Of a stretch of DNA of 64,000 bases, positions 1 to 7,500 are shown one piece after another. How positions within the stretch are numbered: position 1 is the first letter of the stretch; every line of letters starts with the position of its first letter. The translations under genes were made by a program, and so were the position numbers. A model generated the notes under the pieces. It ran no database searches, was not told the origin of the DNA, and worked only from the letters and a program-made list of their open reading frames with translations. Source of the DNA: Prauserella shujinwangii (GTDB taxonomy: Bacteria > Actinomycetota > Actinomycetes > Mycobacteriales > Pseudonocardiaceae). The stretch spans positions 523,053 to 587,052 of the forward strand of contig NZ_PVNH01000004.1 in NCBI RefSeq assembly GCF_003001955.1, read 5' to 3'.

Positions 1-25
1 GCGCTACCGCGCGTATCCATGTGTG

Positions 26-49
26 ATCTCGGCCTGCGTGGCCCGAGAT
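26..49. terminator. Short inverted repeat, possible terminator
   Basis: ATCTCGG and CCGAGAT form a 7-bp stem with a 10-base loop. It lies downstream of the leftward gene that ends at 110, where a terminator would sit. There is no U-run, so the assignment is weak. The rest of bases 1-109 holds no gene I can recognise. Confidence 0.3.
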
Positions 50-109
50 TCCATGAGTGGATCAGGGAGTTCGCGAGGTCTCTAAAGTCCGTCGTCGCCA
101 AGGGGTAGT

Positions 110-472
110 TCAGGATTCGTCCAGGGTCGTCGCTTTTCCTTTGTACGCCAGTGGAAGCTCCAGAAGCTCCGAGGCCAGGTCATTGAGGAAATCGCGGTCT
201 GTCTCGTCGGCCTCACCGGTCAACAACTCGCCCAGTGCCTGCGCGTAGAGCGCAGCCCTCGTGCGGTCGATCACGATCGGTCGACTGACTTCATCGACAC
301 CGCCAAGATCAGCGACAAGCGTGTGGTGGTCGATCGGGTTGCCGATCGGGTCCGTGGTCTCGACGGTCACGTAGTCGTCCGGTGAGATCCCTGCAGCACG
401 CGCATGGTCAGCGAACCGGTACAGGTCGCCGAAGGTCACCTTGTCGAGGTCGAGTCTGTGCATGAGGCCCAT
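110..472 (-). CDS. Hypothetical protein, 120 aa, element cargo
   Basis: I do not recognise a family. The start at 472 is chosen because a GAGAGGA Shine-Dalgarno-like stretch precedes it; the open frame runs further upstream but the added N-terminus is low-complexity. The protein is acidic and soluble-looking, with no signal peptide or membrane segment. It begins MGLMHRLDLDKVTFGDLYRF and has a central VTVETTDPIGNP stretch that could be a beta hairpin. The C-terminal half looks helical. It stands alone on the minus strand in the mobile-element segment, and its function is unknown. Confidence 0.6.
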   Translation of the reverse strand: MGLMHRLDLDKVTFGDLYRFADHARAAGISPDDYVTVETTDPIGNPIDHHTLVADLGGVDEVSRPIVIDRTRAALYAQALGELLTGEADETDRDFLNDLASELLELPLAYKGKATTLDES

Positions 473-675
473 GGCGGGGTCCTCTCGGTGTGGGGACGGG
501 TATCGAGAGGGTAGCGGGCTGGTCAGGCATCCAGTCGGAATCAAGCCAGCGTGGCGGACCATCCGCAGAGGCAACCCGGCGATTCATGACGACATGGGTC
601 TGCAACGCGCTGCCCGCGTGCGAGCCGCCCCGGCCGACTCCACCCCGCCAGCGCGTTGCCGCTACGTCGACGCAG

Positions 676-984
676 TTACCCGGCGCTCGTCTCGCGCGTG
701 GAGGGAGACCGCTGGACGAGCACCGTGCCCGCCAAGGCGACCAGCCCAATCCCGACCAGCGACCACGACCACAGACGCCTGGTCGAGATGGCGCTCTCGC
801 ACCGCTCCGCGCCCTCGTCGCTGAGCGTGAACGACCCCGTGAACGACGTCGGGTCGGTGTAGGTGGCGCTCCAACCGCTGCCGCAGGGCGTGCCGGAGGC
901 GGTGCTCACCGGGACGGTGAGCCCGGCCAGCCCGATGAAGAGCAGGAGTCCAGCGACGACACCGCTGAACTGGCGAATGGTCAT
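676..984 (-). CDS. Small membrane protein, 102 aa
   Basis: Hypothetical protein. An N-terminal hydrophobic stretch (about residues 8-28) is a signal anchor or signal peptide. A roughly 40-residue extracytoplasmic loop follows with two cysteines (CGSGW and ERCES), which could pair in a disulfide. A second hydrophobic helix lies at about residues 71-90 and the tail is basic. This topology suggests an envelope protein with a small exported loop. There is no recognisable family and no obvious operon partner. The 985-1273 interval upstream holds no gene I can support. Confidence 0.6.
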   Translation of the reverse strand: MTIRQFSGVVAGLLLFIGLAGLTVPVSTASGTPCGSGWSATYTDPTSFTGSFTLSDEGAERCESAISTRRLWSWSLVGIGLVALAGTVLVQRSPSTRETSAG

Positions 985-1273
985 GAGTCCTCCCGGAGCT
1001 GTCTACGCACAGAGTCGTCGGTACTGCGCCCACTGTTACGGAGGCTGACAGTCGTAGGGTGCTGGCCTCGGGTCGATGAGCGTGCGGGATACTCTCCGCT
1101 CTCCGGCCGGTCGAGGTTCGTATCGCGATGAGGCGGCCAGCGGCGGTCACTCAGGAAGGTGAAGCCACGCGGAAAGCCCCGAACACGCCAACGGCGAGCG
1201 GCATGGTCGTCAGGTGAGCCTTCTACCGCTGCCCGAGTACGAGCCGCCGCCGACCGAGACGGGCCCGGCTCTG

Positions 1274-2122
1274 TCAGGAGTTCGCTGCGACGTCGCTGGC
1301 AAGCCGCGCAAGCATGGCTCGGGCCTTGTCAGCTTCGGCGGCGACGGTCCAGAGTTCGTCGATCACTCGGTGATACAGCGCGATGTCGGCGGGGTCCTCG
1401 GCAGTGATCTCGGAGTCGATGGTCTCGATGACGACGGCTCGGTCGTCGAGGATCCAGAAGCCGTGCATGGGGATGACGGGCGTGGGGATGCCTTGCGGGA
1501 CGATGCCGAACCGCACGGTGGATAACCCGCACACGGTGAGCAGCCGGTCGAACTGTGCGGTCATGACCTCGGGGCCGCCGACCGGGTAGCGCAACGCCGA
1601 CTCGGCCACGAGCAGCTCGATCGACCGGTCCGGGTCGTAGAGGACCTGCTGGCGTTGCATCCGCACCCGCACGGCCTGATCCACGTCGGGGGAGGAGCCA
1701 TGGAGCCGCGCGTGGATGGCGAGCACGCGGCGGGCGTACTCTGGTGTCTGCACGAGGCCGGGCAGCAGGGCGAACTCGAAGGCGCGGATCTTGCGCGCGG
1801 CCAATTCGGTGTCGCGCACCGTTTCCTGCCGCGCGGCGTGCCCGGTGCGCAGCTGGCGGCGCCAGCTCGCCGCTTCGATCCTGATCTCACGGAGTTCGTC
1901 GAGCAGTTCGGCCGCCACCGAGTCCGATGCGCCGCTGGCCTCGCACCAAGCGGTCACGTCGGCCTCGGTGGCGGTCTGTGTGCCGGTCTCGATCCGCGAC
2001 ACCCTCGACTGTGGCCAGCCGAGCTGGGCGGCGAACTCCTTGCCGGTCAGGTACCCGGCGCGGGCGCGGAGCTTGCGCAGGCGGTCGCCGAACGCTGCCC
2101 GGCGGCGGTCGATGTCCGTCAC
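1274..2122 (-). CDS. XRE-family regulator with C-terminal DUF5753 (Scr1-like)
   Basis: 282 aa. Residues about 10-65 form an XRE helix-turn-helix (LRKLRARAGYLTGKEFAAQL, then SRVSRIETG). Residues about 100-275 match DUF5753, the ligand-type domain of the abundant actinobacterial Scr1-like regulators, including the LPGLVQTPEYAR motif. The GTG start at 2122 follows a GAGGAG sequence that overlaps the stop of the upstream gene, so the two are translationally coupled. Such regulators usually sit beside DUF397 or DUF6879 partners and control their own locus. Here the partner is DUF6879. The ATGCA repeats at about 2989-3035 in the divergent intergenic region are a plausible binding site. Family assignment is confident; the target is inferred. 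Confidence 0.88.
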   Translation of the reverse strand: MTDIDRRRAAFGDRLRKLRARAGYLTGKEFAAQLGWPQSRVSRIETGTQTATEADVTAWCEASGASDSVAAELLDELREIRIEAASWRRQLRTGHAARQETVRDTELAARKIRAFEFALLPGLVQTPEYARRVLAIHARLHGSSPDVDQAVRVRMQRQQVLYDPDRSIELLVAESALRYPVGGPEVMTAQFDRLLTVCGLSTVRFGIVPQGIPTPVIPMHGFWILDDRAVVIETIDSEITAEDPADIALYHRVIDELWTVAAEADKARAMLARLASDVAANS

Positions 2123-2132
2123 ATGCTCCTCG

Positions 2133-2657
2133 TCAGCGCAGCTTGGCCAGGTAGGCCTCCAGCGTCACGGCGTGTTCCTGCGCCAGGTCCCGCCACCTGC
2201 GGTGCTGCGCCACCGCGTCGGGCTCGGTGATGATCTCGGCGCCGGTCATGCCGTGGCCGCCGAAGTGCATCCGAGCCACGGTCCGGTCATCGAACAGGCA
2301 GAAGTCGTAGTCGGGCATGCCCAGCTCGCGAGCGCGGCTCTCGGTCATGATCCGCACGTCCTCGCCTGCGTCGATGTTGGCCGGAACGATAGTCAATCCC
2401 CAGCGCTGATACTCGGTGGGCGGCTCGTGGCACAGGCGCACGCGCTGGAACGACCGGCCCGCTGCGGTCGCGGCCCGCAGGATGTCGAGCCAGTCCGCCA
2501 GCCAGGCGAGGTCGTCCGGCTCACCCGCCTGCCAGCGACGGAACGGCTCCGCCTCGCCTGGCTCGTGGTAGGCGGGTTGGGCCTCCCAGCGCCACACGCT
2601 GCGCTCGAAGTCGGTGTAGAGCTGGTCGAACTGCTCGACCGACACCGCTTCGCCCAT
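2133..2657 (-). CDS. DUF6879 family protein
   Basis: 174 aa, soluble. The sequence has the features of DUF6879: an N-terminal FDQLYTDFERSVWRWE region, a central RVRLCHEPPTEYQRWGLTI block, and the FCLFDDRTVARMHFGG motif. Members of this family are commonly encoded next to DUF5753 regulators in actinobacteria, and the module has been discussed as toxin-antitoxin-like; the biochemical activity is not known. The ATG lies 4 bases after the stop of the upstream small gene, and the downstream XRE gene begins 10 bases after this stop. The three genes therefore form one operon. Confidence 0.8.
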   Translation of the reverse strand: MGEAVSVEQFDQLYTDFERSVWRWEAQPAYHEPGEAEPFRRWQAGEPDDLAWLADWLDILRAATAAGRSFQRVRLCHEPPTEYQRWGLTIVPANIDAGEDVRIMTESRARELGMPDYDFCLFDDRTVARMHFGGHGMTGAEIITEPDAVAQHRRWRDLAQEHAVTLEAYLAKLR

Positions 2658-2661
2658 CGGC

Positions 2662-2868
2662 TCAGCGCTCCTGCCGGAAGTAGCTCAGCAAAGCCTTGGG
2701 GATCTCGACGGCGGTCTCGTGGTCAGGCAGCCCCCGGCGGCGCAGCTCGGCGAGCGCGTCGGCGTCGGTGACCTTGTAGCCCTGCACCACGTAGGTGCCG
2801 CGATCGGTCTCGAACGCGCTCGGGCAGTGGCCACCTTGGGACGTGGTGCCCAGGAACGTCAGCTTCAC
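2662..2868 (-). CDS. Small hypothetical protein of DUF6879/DUF5753 operon
   Basis: 68 aa from a GTG start at 2868, chosen because GAGGAGG lies 4 bases upstream; the longer frame has no such site. The sequence shows the pattern KLTFLG ... GTYVVQGYKVTDADALAEL ... AVEIPKALLSYF. This is typical of a small actinobacterial protein that I recall beside DUF6879 genes. It is the first gene of the three-gene leftward operon. It is soluble and mostly beta plus a short helix. Function is unknown; an antitoxin-like or accessory role is only a guess from context. Confidence 0.7.
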   Translation of the reverse strand: MKLTFLGTTSQGGHCPSAFETDRGTYVVQGYKVTDADALAELRRRGLPDHETAVEIPKALLSYFRQER

Positions 2869-2988
2869 AGTGCCTCCTCTGTCGGTCGGAACGGATTCGC
2901 ATCCTGTCTGCATTCGCCGCGCAACGTCAACGTCCGCGCCGGTGGAGCGCGCTTACTCAGTGTGATGTGCCTGCTCCGATCGAGTGCT

Positions 2989-3038
2989 TATGCACAAGTA
3001 ATGCAAGTTTGGTGCGTGTATGCATTGCCAATGCAGTC
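2989..3038. promoter_or_regulatory. Duplicated TATGCA-N6-ATGCA operator/promoter unit
   Basis: TATGCA-N6-ATGCA occurs at 2989-3005 and again at 3019-3035, exactly 30 bases apart. The ATGCA copies within each unit are 11 bases apart, on the same helical face. Each TATGCA also sits 6 bases before an in-frame ATG (3001 and 3031), the layout of a leaderless -10. The region separates the leftward DUF5753 operon from the rightward membrane-protein gene. It is therefore a likely binding site for the DUF5753 regulator overlapping the rightward promoter. Confidence 0.5.
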
Positions 3039-3279
3039 CGTGCGCGCGACGCTGTCCCTCGTGCTGGAGACCCTGACTCCGTGGCCCGCTGTGGGCCTGT
3101 TCCTGGCGCTGACGGTGGCGCCCCTGGTCGCCGTTGTCGCTCGCCGTTGGTGGCATCACAGCGTCACAGCCGCCTTGCTCCGCGACCAGTTCCGCCGCCC
3201 CATCAAGCCCCCGGCAGGCGCGTCCCGTCCCCCAGCACAGCGCGCCTGCCGGGCTCCAGGCCGGAGGCCGCGCCGGTGA
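3031..3279 (+). CDS. Small membrane protein, 82 aa
   Basis: A hydrophobic helix at about residues 13-35 is followed by a basic tail (ARRWWHHS, then Pro/Arg-rich). It is probably a single-pass protein with a cytoplasmic tail. The start is uncertain: ATG 3031 has no Shine-Dalgarno site but has a -10-like TATGCA 6 bases upstream, and ATG 3001 is in frame with the same arrangement. The stop overlaps the GTG of the next gene (GTGA), so the two are co-translated. Transcription is divergent from the DUF5753 operon. No family recognised. Confidence 0.5.
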   Translation: MQSVRATLSLVLETLTPWPAVGLFLALTVAPLVAVVARRWWHHSVTAALLRDQFRRPIKPPAGASRPPAQRACRAPGRRPRR

Positions 3280-3602
3280 GCACCGAGGCCATCGCCCTCG
3301 ACCGGCTGGCCGTGCTCCGGGAAGCGGGCTGGCAGTTCCTGCCGGTCATCGACGAGGGCGGTGAGCTGACCGAGCTGCGCGGCGTGCGCGCCTGGCCCAC
3401 CGGTCACGCCGACGCGTTGCTGGTCCGGGATGCCACCGACGCAGCCGGGTTGCGTTGCGACGCCAACGGCGGTGTGGTGTGGCAGCGCGAAGGCGGCCTG
3501 CCCGAGGTGATCGACGGGCTCCTGACCCTGCCGCCGCCGGACGCGCCCGGTGCGCCCCGGCTCGTGCGCGGGCGGGCCCCGAACGGGCTGTGGGTGCCGT
3601 AG
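3276..3602 (+). CDS. Hypothetical protein, 108 aa
   Basis: GTG start at 3276, preceded by GGAGG at 3263-3267; it overlaps the stop of the upstream membrane protein by 4 bases. The protein is soluble, with LDRLAVLREAGWQFLPV near the N-terminus, a central RAWPTGHADALLVRDATDA segment and a proline-rich end. It resembles short actinobacterial element proteins that carry a predicted alpha/beta fold, but I cannot name a family. Coupling to the membrane protein suggests the two work together. Confidence 0.6.
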   Translation: MSTEAIALDRLAVLREAGWQFLPVIDEGGELTELRGVRAWPTGHADALLVRDATDAAGLRCDANGGVVWQREGGLPEVIDGLLTLPPPDAPGAPRLVRGRAPNGLWVP

Positions 3603-3626
3603 CTGGCCCCCTGGCTAGTCGGCGGC

Positions 3627-3632
3627 TAATGT
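3627..3632 (+). promoter_or_regulatory. -10 hexamer TAATGT, leaderless start
   Basis: TAATGT is followed by 7 bases and then the ATG at 3640, the usual spacing for a leaderless actinobacterial transcript. The gene has no Shine-Dalgarno sequence, which agrees with this. Confidence 0.5.
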
Positions 3633-3639
3633 CGAACGC

Positions 3640-3834
3640 ATGTTCGAGAAGCGGGATCCGAAGCCGGGCATGGTGTGGAAGCTGACGCTCAGGGGCGCCG
3701 AGAAGATGATCAGCCACCCGGCGCCGTTCTACGCGCGCACGGTGGCCGAGTTGGACTGGGTCGACGGACGGTGGGACCTCACGATCGACGGCTACCTCAT
3801 CGAGGAAGTGCCGGACCCGATCGACCGAGCCTGA
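3640..3834 (+). CDS. Small hypothetical protein, 64 aa
   Basis: The sequence reads as a compact soluble protein (GMVWKLTLRGAEKM ... DGRWDLTIDGYLIEEV). The alternation suggests beta strands. The codon use fits the neighbours. Support comes from the leaderless promoter layout just upstream rather than from a ribosome site. No family recognised. It lies 37 bases after the previous gene, so it may be a separate transcription unit. Confidence 0.5.
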   Translation: MFEKRDPKPGMVWKLTLRGAEKMISHPAPFYARTVAELDWVDGRWDLTIDGYLIEEVPDPIDRA

Positions 3835-3896
3835 CCGCCGGCTTACTCGTTCGGGTAAGCGACAGACTCCAAGGCGGTATGAGCCTTAGTCTGTCG

Positions 3897-4100
3897 TCAA
3901 CCGGCCTTCCTAACGAAGCGCCCCCGACTGTGGCTTCTGCCGTGAACGGTTGTCCTGGGGTTCCGTTTCGCGTCGCCCTTCGTCACGAAGCGACCGGTCA
4001 CAGCGCTACGCGCACGGCTACGTGCGTTGGCAAAGTACTTGTCGGGGTCGCGCAGCATCTCCTCTGCGCGCTTGACTGACGGGCTCTTGTCGATCTTCAT
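3897..4100 (-). CDS. Small basic protein, 67 aa
   Basis: ATG at 4100 is preceded by GGAGG at good spacing. The protein is strongly basic. Its N-terminal helix contains PSVKRAEEMLRDPDKYF and its C-terminus contains TGRFVTKGDAKRNPRTTV. That last motif (GRFVTK..A.RNPRTTV) recurs, from memory, at the C-termini of small actinobacterial phage and element proteins. A nucleic-acid-binding role is plausible from charge alone. The local DNA is visibly less GC-rich than the rest of the window, which fits foreign origin. Confidence 0.6.
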   Translation of the reverse strand: MKIDKSPSVKRAEEMLRDPDKYFANARSRARSAVTGRFVTKGDAKRNPRTTVHGRSHSRGRFVRKAG

Positions 4101-4166
4101 CGCGTGAACCTCCGTACGTCTATCGCATCAGCTTTGCGGCTGGTTATCAACGGAGCGAGCCGAAAA

Positions 4167-5009
4167 TCAGGAGGACGGAGGCCCAACCAACTGATCTGTC
4201 GCCTTCGCGCTCGACAGGGCCAACGCCAAGATCGATGCGAGCATCTGGACCACGGCCACGTCTTCGTCGGTCAAGCTGCCGGGGTCGTCGGCGTCCACGG
4301 TCAACATTCCGTATGGCCGGGTGGACCGCACCGGCACCACCAGGAAGGTCCCGTATTTCGTGCTGGTTGCGCTCGGCTGCCAGTTGCCGGGTTTTTCCTT
4401 GCTGAGATCCGGCCATAGCTCGGGGGTATCTCGAATGAGGTTGTTGATCAGTTCGTATCCCCGTCGATTCTTGCTTGTAAAGCTGGTTGACGGCTTGGCG
4501 CCCCGTCCGAAGTGCTGGCGCGGGACAAGCTTGATCTCGTCCGGCGTATCGATGACCATCTCGTACCAACAGGCACGCGCCTTGTTGCCGGGATCGCATA
4601 CCTTCGCGGCGGCGGCAAGGACGAGGCTTATCGCCCCCGCCTTCAACTCGCGACGCTTCTCTGGATCGTCACTGCAGCAGCCTTCCACGACGTACGAGAT
4701 GACGGGTAGTAGCCCATCTGTCAACGCAAGGCGCATCTCCCCGGCGGACTCGATGACCGCAGTTTCCGCATCCTCGGCGCGTCGCTCCGCCTGCACCGAC
4801 TTGGCTGCCGGGACAGCAAACCCCGCCAACGCGATCACGGCGAGCAGGCCGGTAACCACCCACCGCCACCAGCCGTCGGTAGCGGTGAGTAGCGTGTTGA
4901 GCACAGGTGCAAGGGCGACTGCACCTGCGCCAACCCACAATGATCGCTGGGCAAACCAGGCGGCGACCCGTTCGAGCCGACGATCTTCGGGGTCTTGCAC
5001 CGTGGTCAT
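4167..5009 (-). CDS. Membrane-anchored GAF-domain protein
   Basis: 280 aa. The start at 5009 is preceded by AGGAGAG. Two hydrophobic helices (about residues 23-43 and 47-68) form an N-terminal membrane hairpin. A charged helix (AERRAEDAETAVIE) leads into a cytoplasmic domain of about 190 residues. The C-terminal part has the GAF signature: FLVVPVRSTRPYGMLTVDAD, then LTDEDVAVVQMLASILALAL. There is no kinase, cyclase or helix-turn-helix output, so it senses without a visible effector. Single membrane-bound GAF proteins of this type occur in actinobacterial elements. Ligand unknown. Confidence 0.7.
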   Translation of the reverse strand: MTTVQDPEDRRLERVAAWFAQRSLWVGAGAVALAPVLNTLLTATDGWWRWVVTGLLAVIALAGFAVPAAKSVQAERRAEDAETAVIESAGEMRLALTDGLLPVISYVVEGCCSDDPEKRRELKAGAISLVLAAAAKVCDPGNKARACWYEMVIDTPDEIKLVPRQHFGRGAKPSTSFTSKNRRGYELINNLIRDTPELWPDLSKEKPGNWQPSATSTKYGTFLVVPVRSTRPYGMLTVDADDPGSLTDEDVAVVQMLASILALALSSAKATDQLVGPPSS

Positions 5010-5189
5010 GACGTGGAACTCTCCTGCCGTTCGGGCTTCGTTACATTCGCCTGGTGACGTGGCACCCAGCACGCCGCAGAGCAACGGTGAGGGGTGAAGG
5101 CGCGTGCGAGAAGCGCAACCCAGTTCACGACGGCAAGGTAGACCAGCACCGGAACGCCCGTCGCCGGAGGTCTGTCCCGCGCGTCCAGG

Positions 5190-5370
5190 GGTTAGACCGC
5201 AAGTTAGGTCGGCGAGACCGAGTTAGGTTTGTAACTCGAAGAGTTACCCACCCTCGCACCCCTGGGACCTGCGAAAAGTTAGGAAGTTAGCCGAGTTACC
5301 CCTCGTCTCAGGCCCCACCGAATCCGGCCTGAGAAGGCCGCGACCGGGGGCGGCCGACGACCTAACTCGC
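5190..5370. repeat. GTTA iteron cluster 3' of traB, candidate clt
   Basis: Nine copies of a GTTAG/GTTAC core, usually (C)RAGTTA(G/C), lie in 181 bases. Seven are on the plus strand, beginning at 5191, 5203, 5222, 5243, 5278, 5286 and 5295. Two are inverted (5231-5235 and 5362-5366). Positions 5231-5247 form a perfect GTAACTC-GAA-GAGTTAC palindrome. The cluster ends against the traB stop at 5372. In Streptomyces plasmids the TraB recognition repeats (clt) are short iterated motifs that can lie just 3' of traB. The 5010-5371 interval otherwise has no gene. Confidence 0.55.
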
Positions 5371-5371
5371 G

Positions 5372-7498
5372 TCACTCGCCGTCCTGGGCACGGTCCGCCA
5401 ACGCCGCGCGGACGGCGGCCGGGTCGACCGGCCACCGGTTACCCGTCGAGGAGACCTTGACGCCCTCGGCGGCGAGCCGGTTTCGCAGCGCCTTGCCGGT
5501 CAGCTTCCGGTATGGCAACCAGTCCGGCGCATGCTGGGCGAGCAACGCGGGCACGTTGGCAGCCGGGACCGGCTCGTCCCCGAGGACGTCGGCCACGTCC
5601 TTCAGGAGATCCCGGCTGGTGATCAGGGGTGCCTCGTCGGCGGCCGTGGTGCCGCGCTCCTCCATCGCGGCCACGGCCCGGTCGATGATCGGCGTGATCT
5701 GGTCGTTGGTGCGGGACACGTCGATGAAGTACACCTGCACGATGTCGGAACGCTCGCCGGTGAAGCCCTTCACCACGGCGGTGCCCTTGTCGGTGCCCGG
5801 GATCAGCTCCGTGGCCCGGTGCCCGGCCGAGTACGCACCCTGACCGAGCAGGGCGTCATTGGCCACGTGGTCGCCCACGGCGAAGGCGATGCCGTTCGAG
5901 CAGTTGCGGGTCACGTCGCGGGGCATCGAGTCCTTCGTCGGCGCCTGAGTGGAGACGATGAGGTGGATGCCGCGCTTGCGGCCCAGCCGCACGATGTCGG
6001 CCAGCAACCGGGAGATCTCCTTGCCGTAGGTCGGGTGCTGGATGGCCACGTGCGCTTCCTCCAGCAGGCAGAACAGCGGGTGCAACCCCACGTTCTTGCT
6101 GGCCAGTTGCCGCGTCACGACCGGTTCCTCGAACCGGATCAGCAGCTCACCCCGGGTCTGCACTTCGGCGTGCAGCTCCCGCAGGTGCGCCAGGATCTCC
6201 GCGATCTTCTCGTCCTCGGCACCCATGACGTAGCGGGAGCAGCGGGGCCGGAAGGCCTCGAAGTCGAAGTTGGCGTCGGGCACCCAGATGCGCAGCTCCA
6301 CCGTGGAGTCCAGGGCGGCCCCGGCCATGATGACCCGGGCGGCGGAGGACTTGCCCTGGCCGGGCATGCCGCCGGTGATGGTGTTGCGCTCCATCAGCGG
6401 TGCCGTCACCGGCGTGCCGCGCAGGGTCTTGCCGAAGGGCACCCCCTGGAACACGTCGACCGTGCCGTCCTCCAGCAGCGGGTAGTCACCGGCGCCCTCG
6501 GCCAGGGCGCCCTTGTCCGCCACCCACAGGTCGAGGATCCCGGCCTCGGCCCCGGTGGTGGGCCATACCTCCTTGGCCAGCCGGTGCAGGCCGGTGGCCA
6601 GGTCGGCGCGGCGACGGGCGATCTTGTCGGCGGTCACCCCGGCTGGCAATCGCACCACCGCGTGGGTGCCGCGTCCGTCCCGGCGGGCCGGGGTGAGGTA
6701 CTGCAGCGGCAAGCCCTGCTTGACGTAGGTGGTGACCTGCGGGATGCGCAGCGCCTCCAGGGCGCGGGCGATCGTGGTCTCGTCGATGACGATGTCGTCG
6801 GCCTCGCGAGCAGTCGCCAGCCAGCCCGGCGGCCGTCCCCGGCGGCGACCTTCCCGCCACGCCGCCAGGAGGGTCAGCAACGGCGCGACCATCACCAACG
6901 GAGTCCAAACAAATGCGACGGCCGCGATGACCCAGCGGATGACGTTGAGGGTCCCGACCAGCACGGCGGTGAAGCTGCCCTCCCCGGACAGCTGGACGAA
7001 CAGGCCGACCACGAGCACGAGGGCCACCAGCGCCGCCAGGCTGCCGAGTACTGCCTTGGCGACTCCGGCGAGCATCTCGGGCAGGTCCTTCAGCCGGTCG
7101 TGCCGAGCCTCGGTGGCCCGCTCCTTGCGGTCGACCCACTCCGCCAGCAGCTCCTGGTTGCCGGAGGCCTCGGCGGCGCGGATCTGCCGCCGGTAGAGCC
7201 CCAGGGTGGAGGCGTCCCAGGCGCGCTTGGCCCAGGACTCGAAGCCCTGCGTCACCGTCAGTCCGTGCCGCAGCACCGCCTTGCCCGCCTGGCGCGACCG
7301 CTCGGCGCGCACCACCTTCACCACCGTGACCACCGGGGTCGCCACCCGGCGCAGCACCACCTCGCGCACCAGGCTGGTGGTCGGCTCGTCCTCGACGATC
7401 TCGCCCTCGATGGCGGCGTCCGGCACCAGCTCCTTGCCCGGTGCCTCCACCAGCTCGGCGCCAGGCTGGTGCTCGCGGTCGTCGTGGTGGGTAGCCAT
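5372..7498 (-). CDS. FtsK/SpoIIIE-like DNA translocase (TraB type)
   Basis: 708 aa. The acidic N-terminus is followed by two membrane segments (about 147-171 and 183-214). Then comes an FtsK-type motor with Walker A GGMPGQGKS (376-384) and Walker B LFCLLEEAH (475-483), and STQAP (516-520), a sensor-like motif. The last 80 residues (about 628-698) look like a winged helix, as in the gamma-type DNA-binding domain of TraB. TraB-family proteins move double-stranded DNA between mycelial cells during conjugation of actinomycete plasmids and AICEs. The ATG at 7498 has GGGGAGC upstream, and starts 2 bases after the DUF2637 stop. Short-repeat arrays lie on both sides. A chromosomal FtsK is excluded by length and layout. 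Confidence 0.85.
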   Translation of the reverse strand: MATHHDDREHQPGAELVEAPGKELVPDAAIEGEIVEDEPTTSLVREVVLRRVATPVVTVVKVVRAERSRQAGKAVLRHGLTVTQGFESWAKRAWDASTLGLYRRQIRAAEASGNQELLAEWVDRKERATEARHDRLKDLPEMLAGVAKAVLGSLAALVALVLVVGLFVQLSGEGSFTAVLVGTLNVIRWVIAAVAFVWTPLVMVAPLLTLLAAWREGRRRGRPPGWLATAREADDIVIDETTIARALEALRIPQVTTYVKQGLPLQYLTPARRDGRGTHAVVRLPAGVTADKIARRRADLATGLHRLAKEVWPTTGAEAGILDLWVADKGALAEGAGDYPLLEDGTVDVFQGVPFGKTLRGTPVTAPLMERNTITGGMPGQGKSSAARVIMAGAALDSTVELRIWVPDANFDFEAFRPRCSRYVMGAEDEKIAEILAHLRELHAEVQTRGELLIRFEEPVVTRQLASKNVGLHPLFCLLEEAHVAIQHPTYGKEISRLLADIVRLGRKRGIHLIVSTQAPTKDSMPRDVTRNCSNGIAFAVGDHVANDALLGQGAYSAGHRATELIPGTDKGTAVVKGFTGERSDIVQVYFIDVSRTNDQITPIIDRAVAAMEERGTTAADEAPLITSRDLLKDVADVLGDEPVPAANVPALLAQHAPDWLPYRKLTGKALRNRLAAEGVKVSSTGNRWPVDPAAVRAALADRAQDGE

Positions 7499-7500
7499 GG

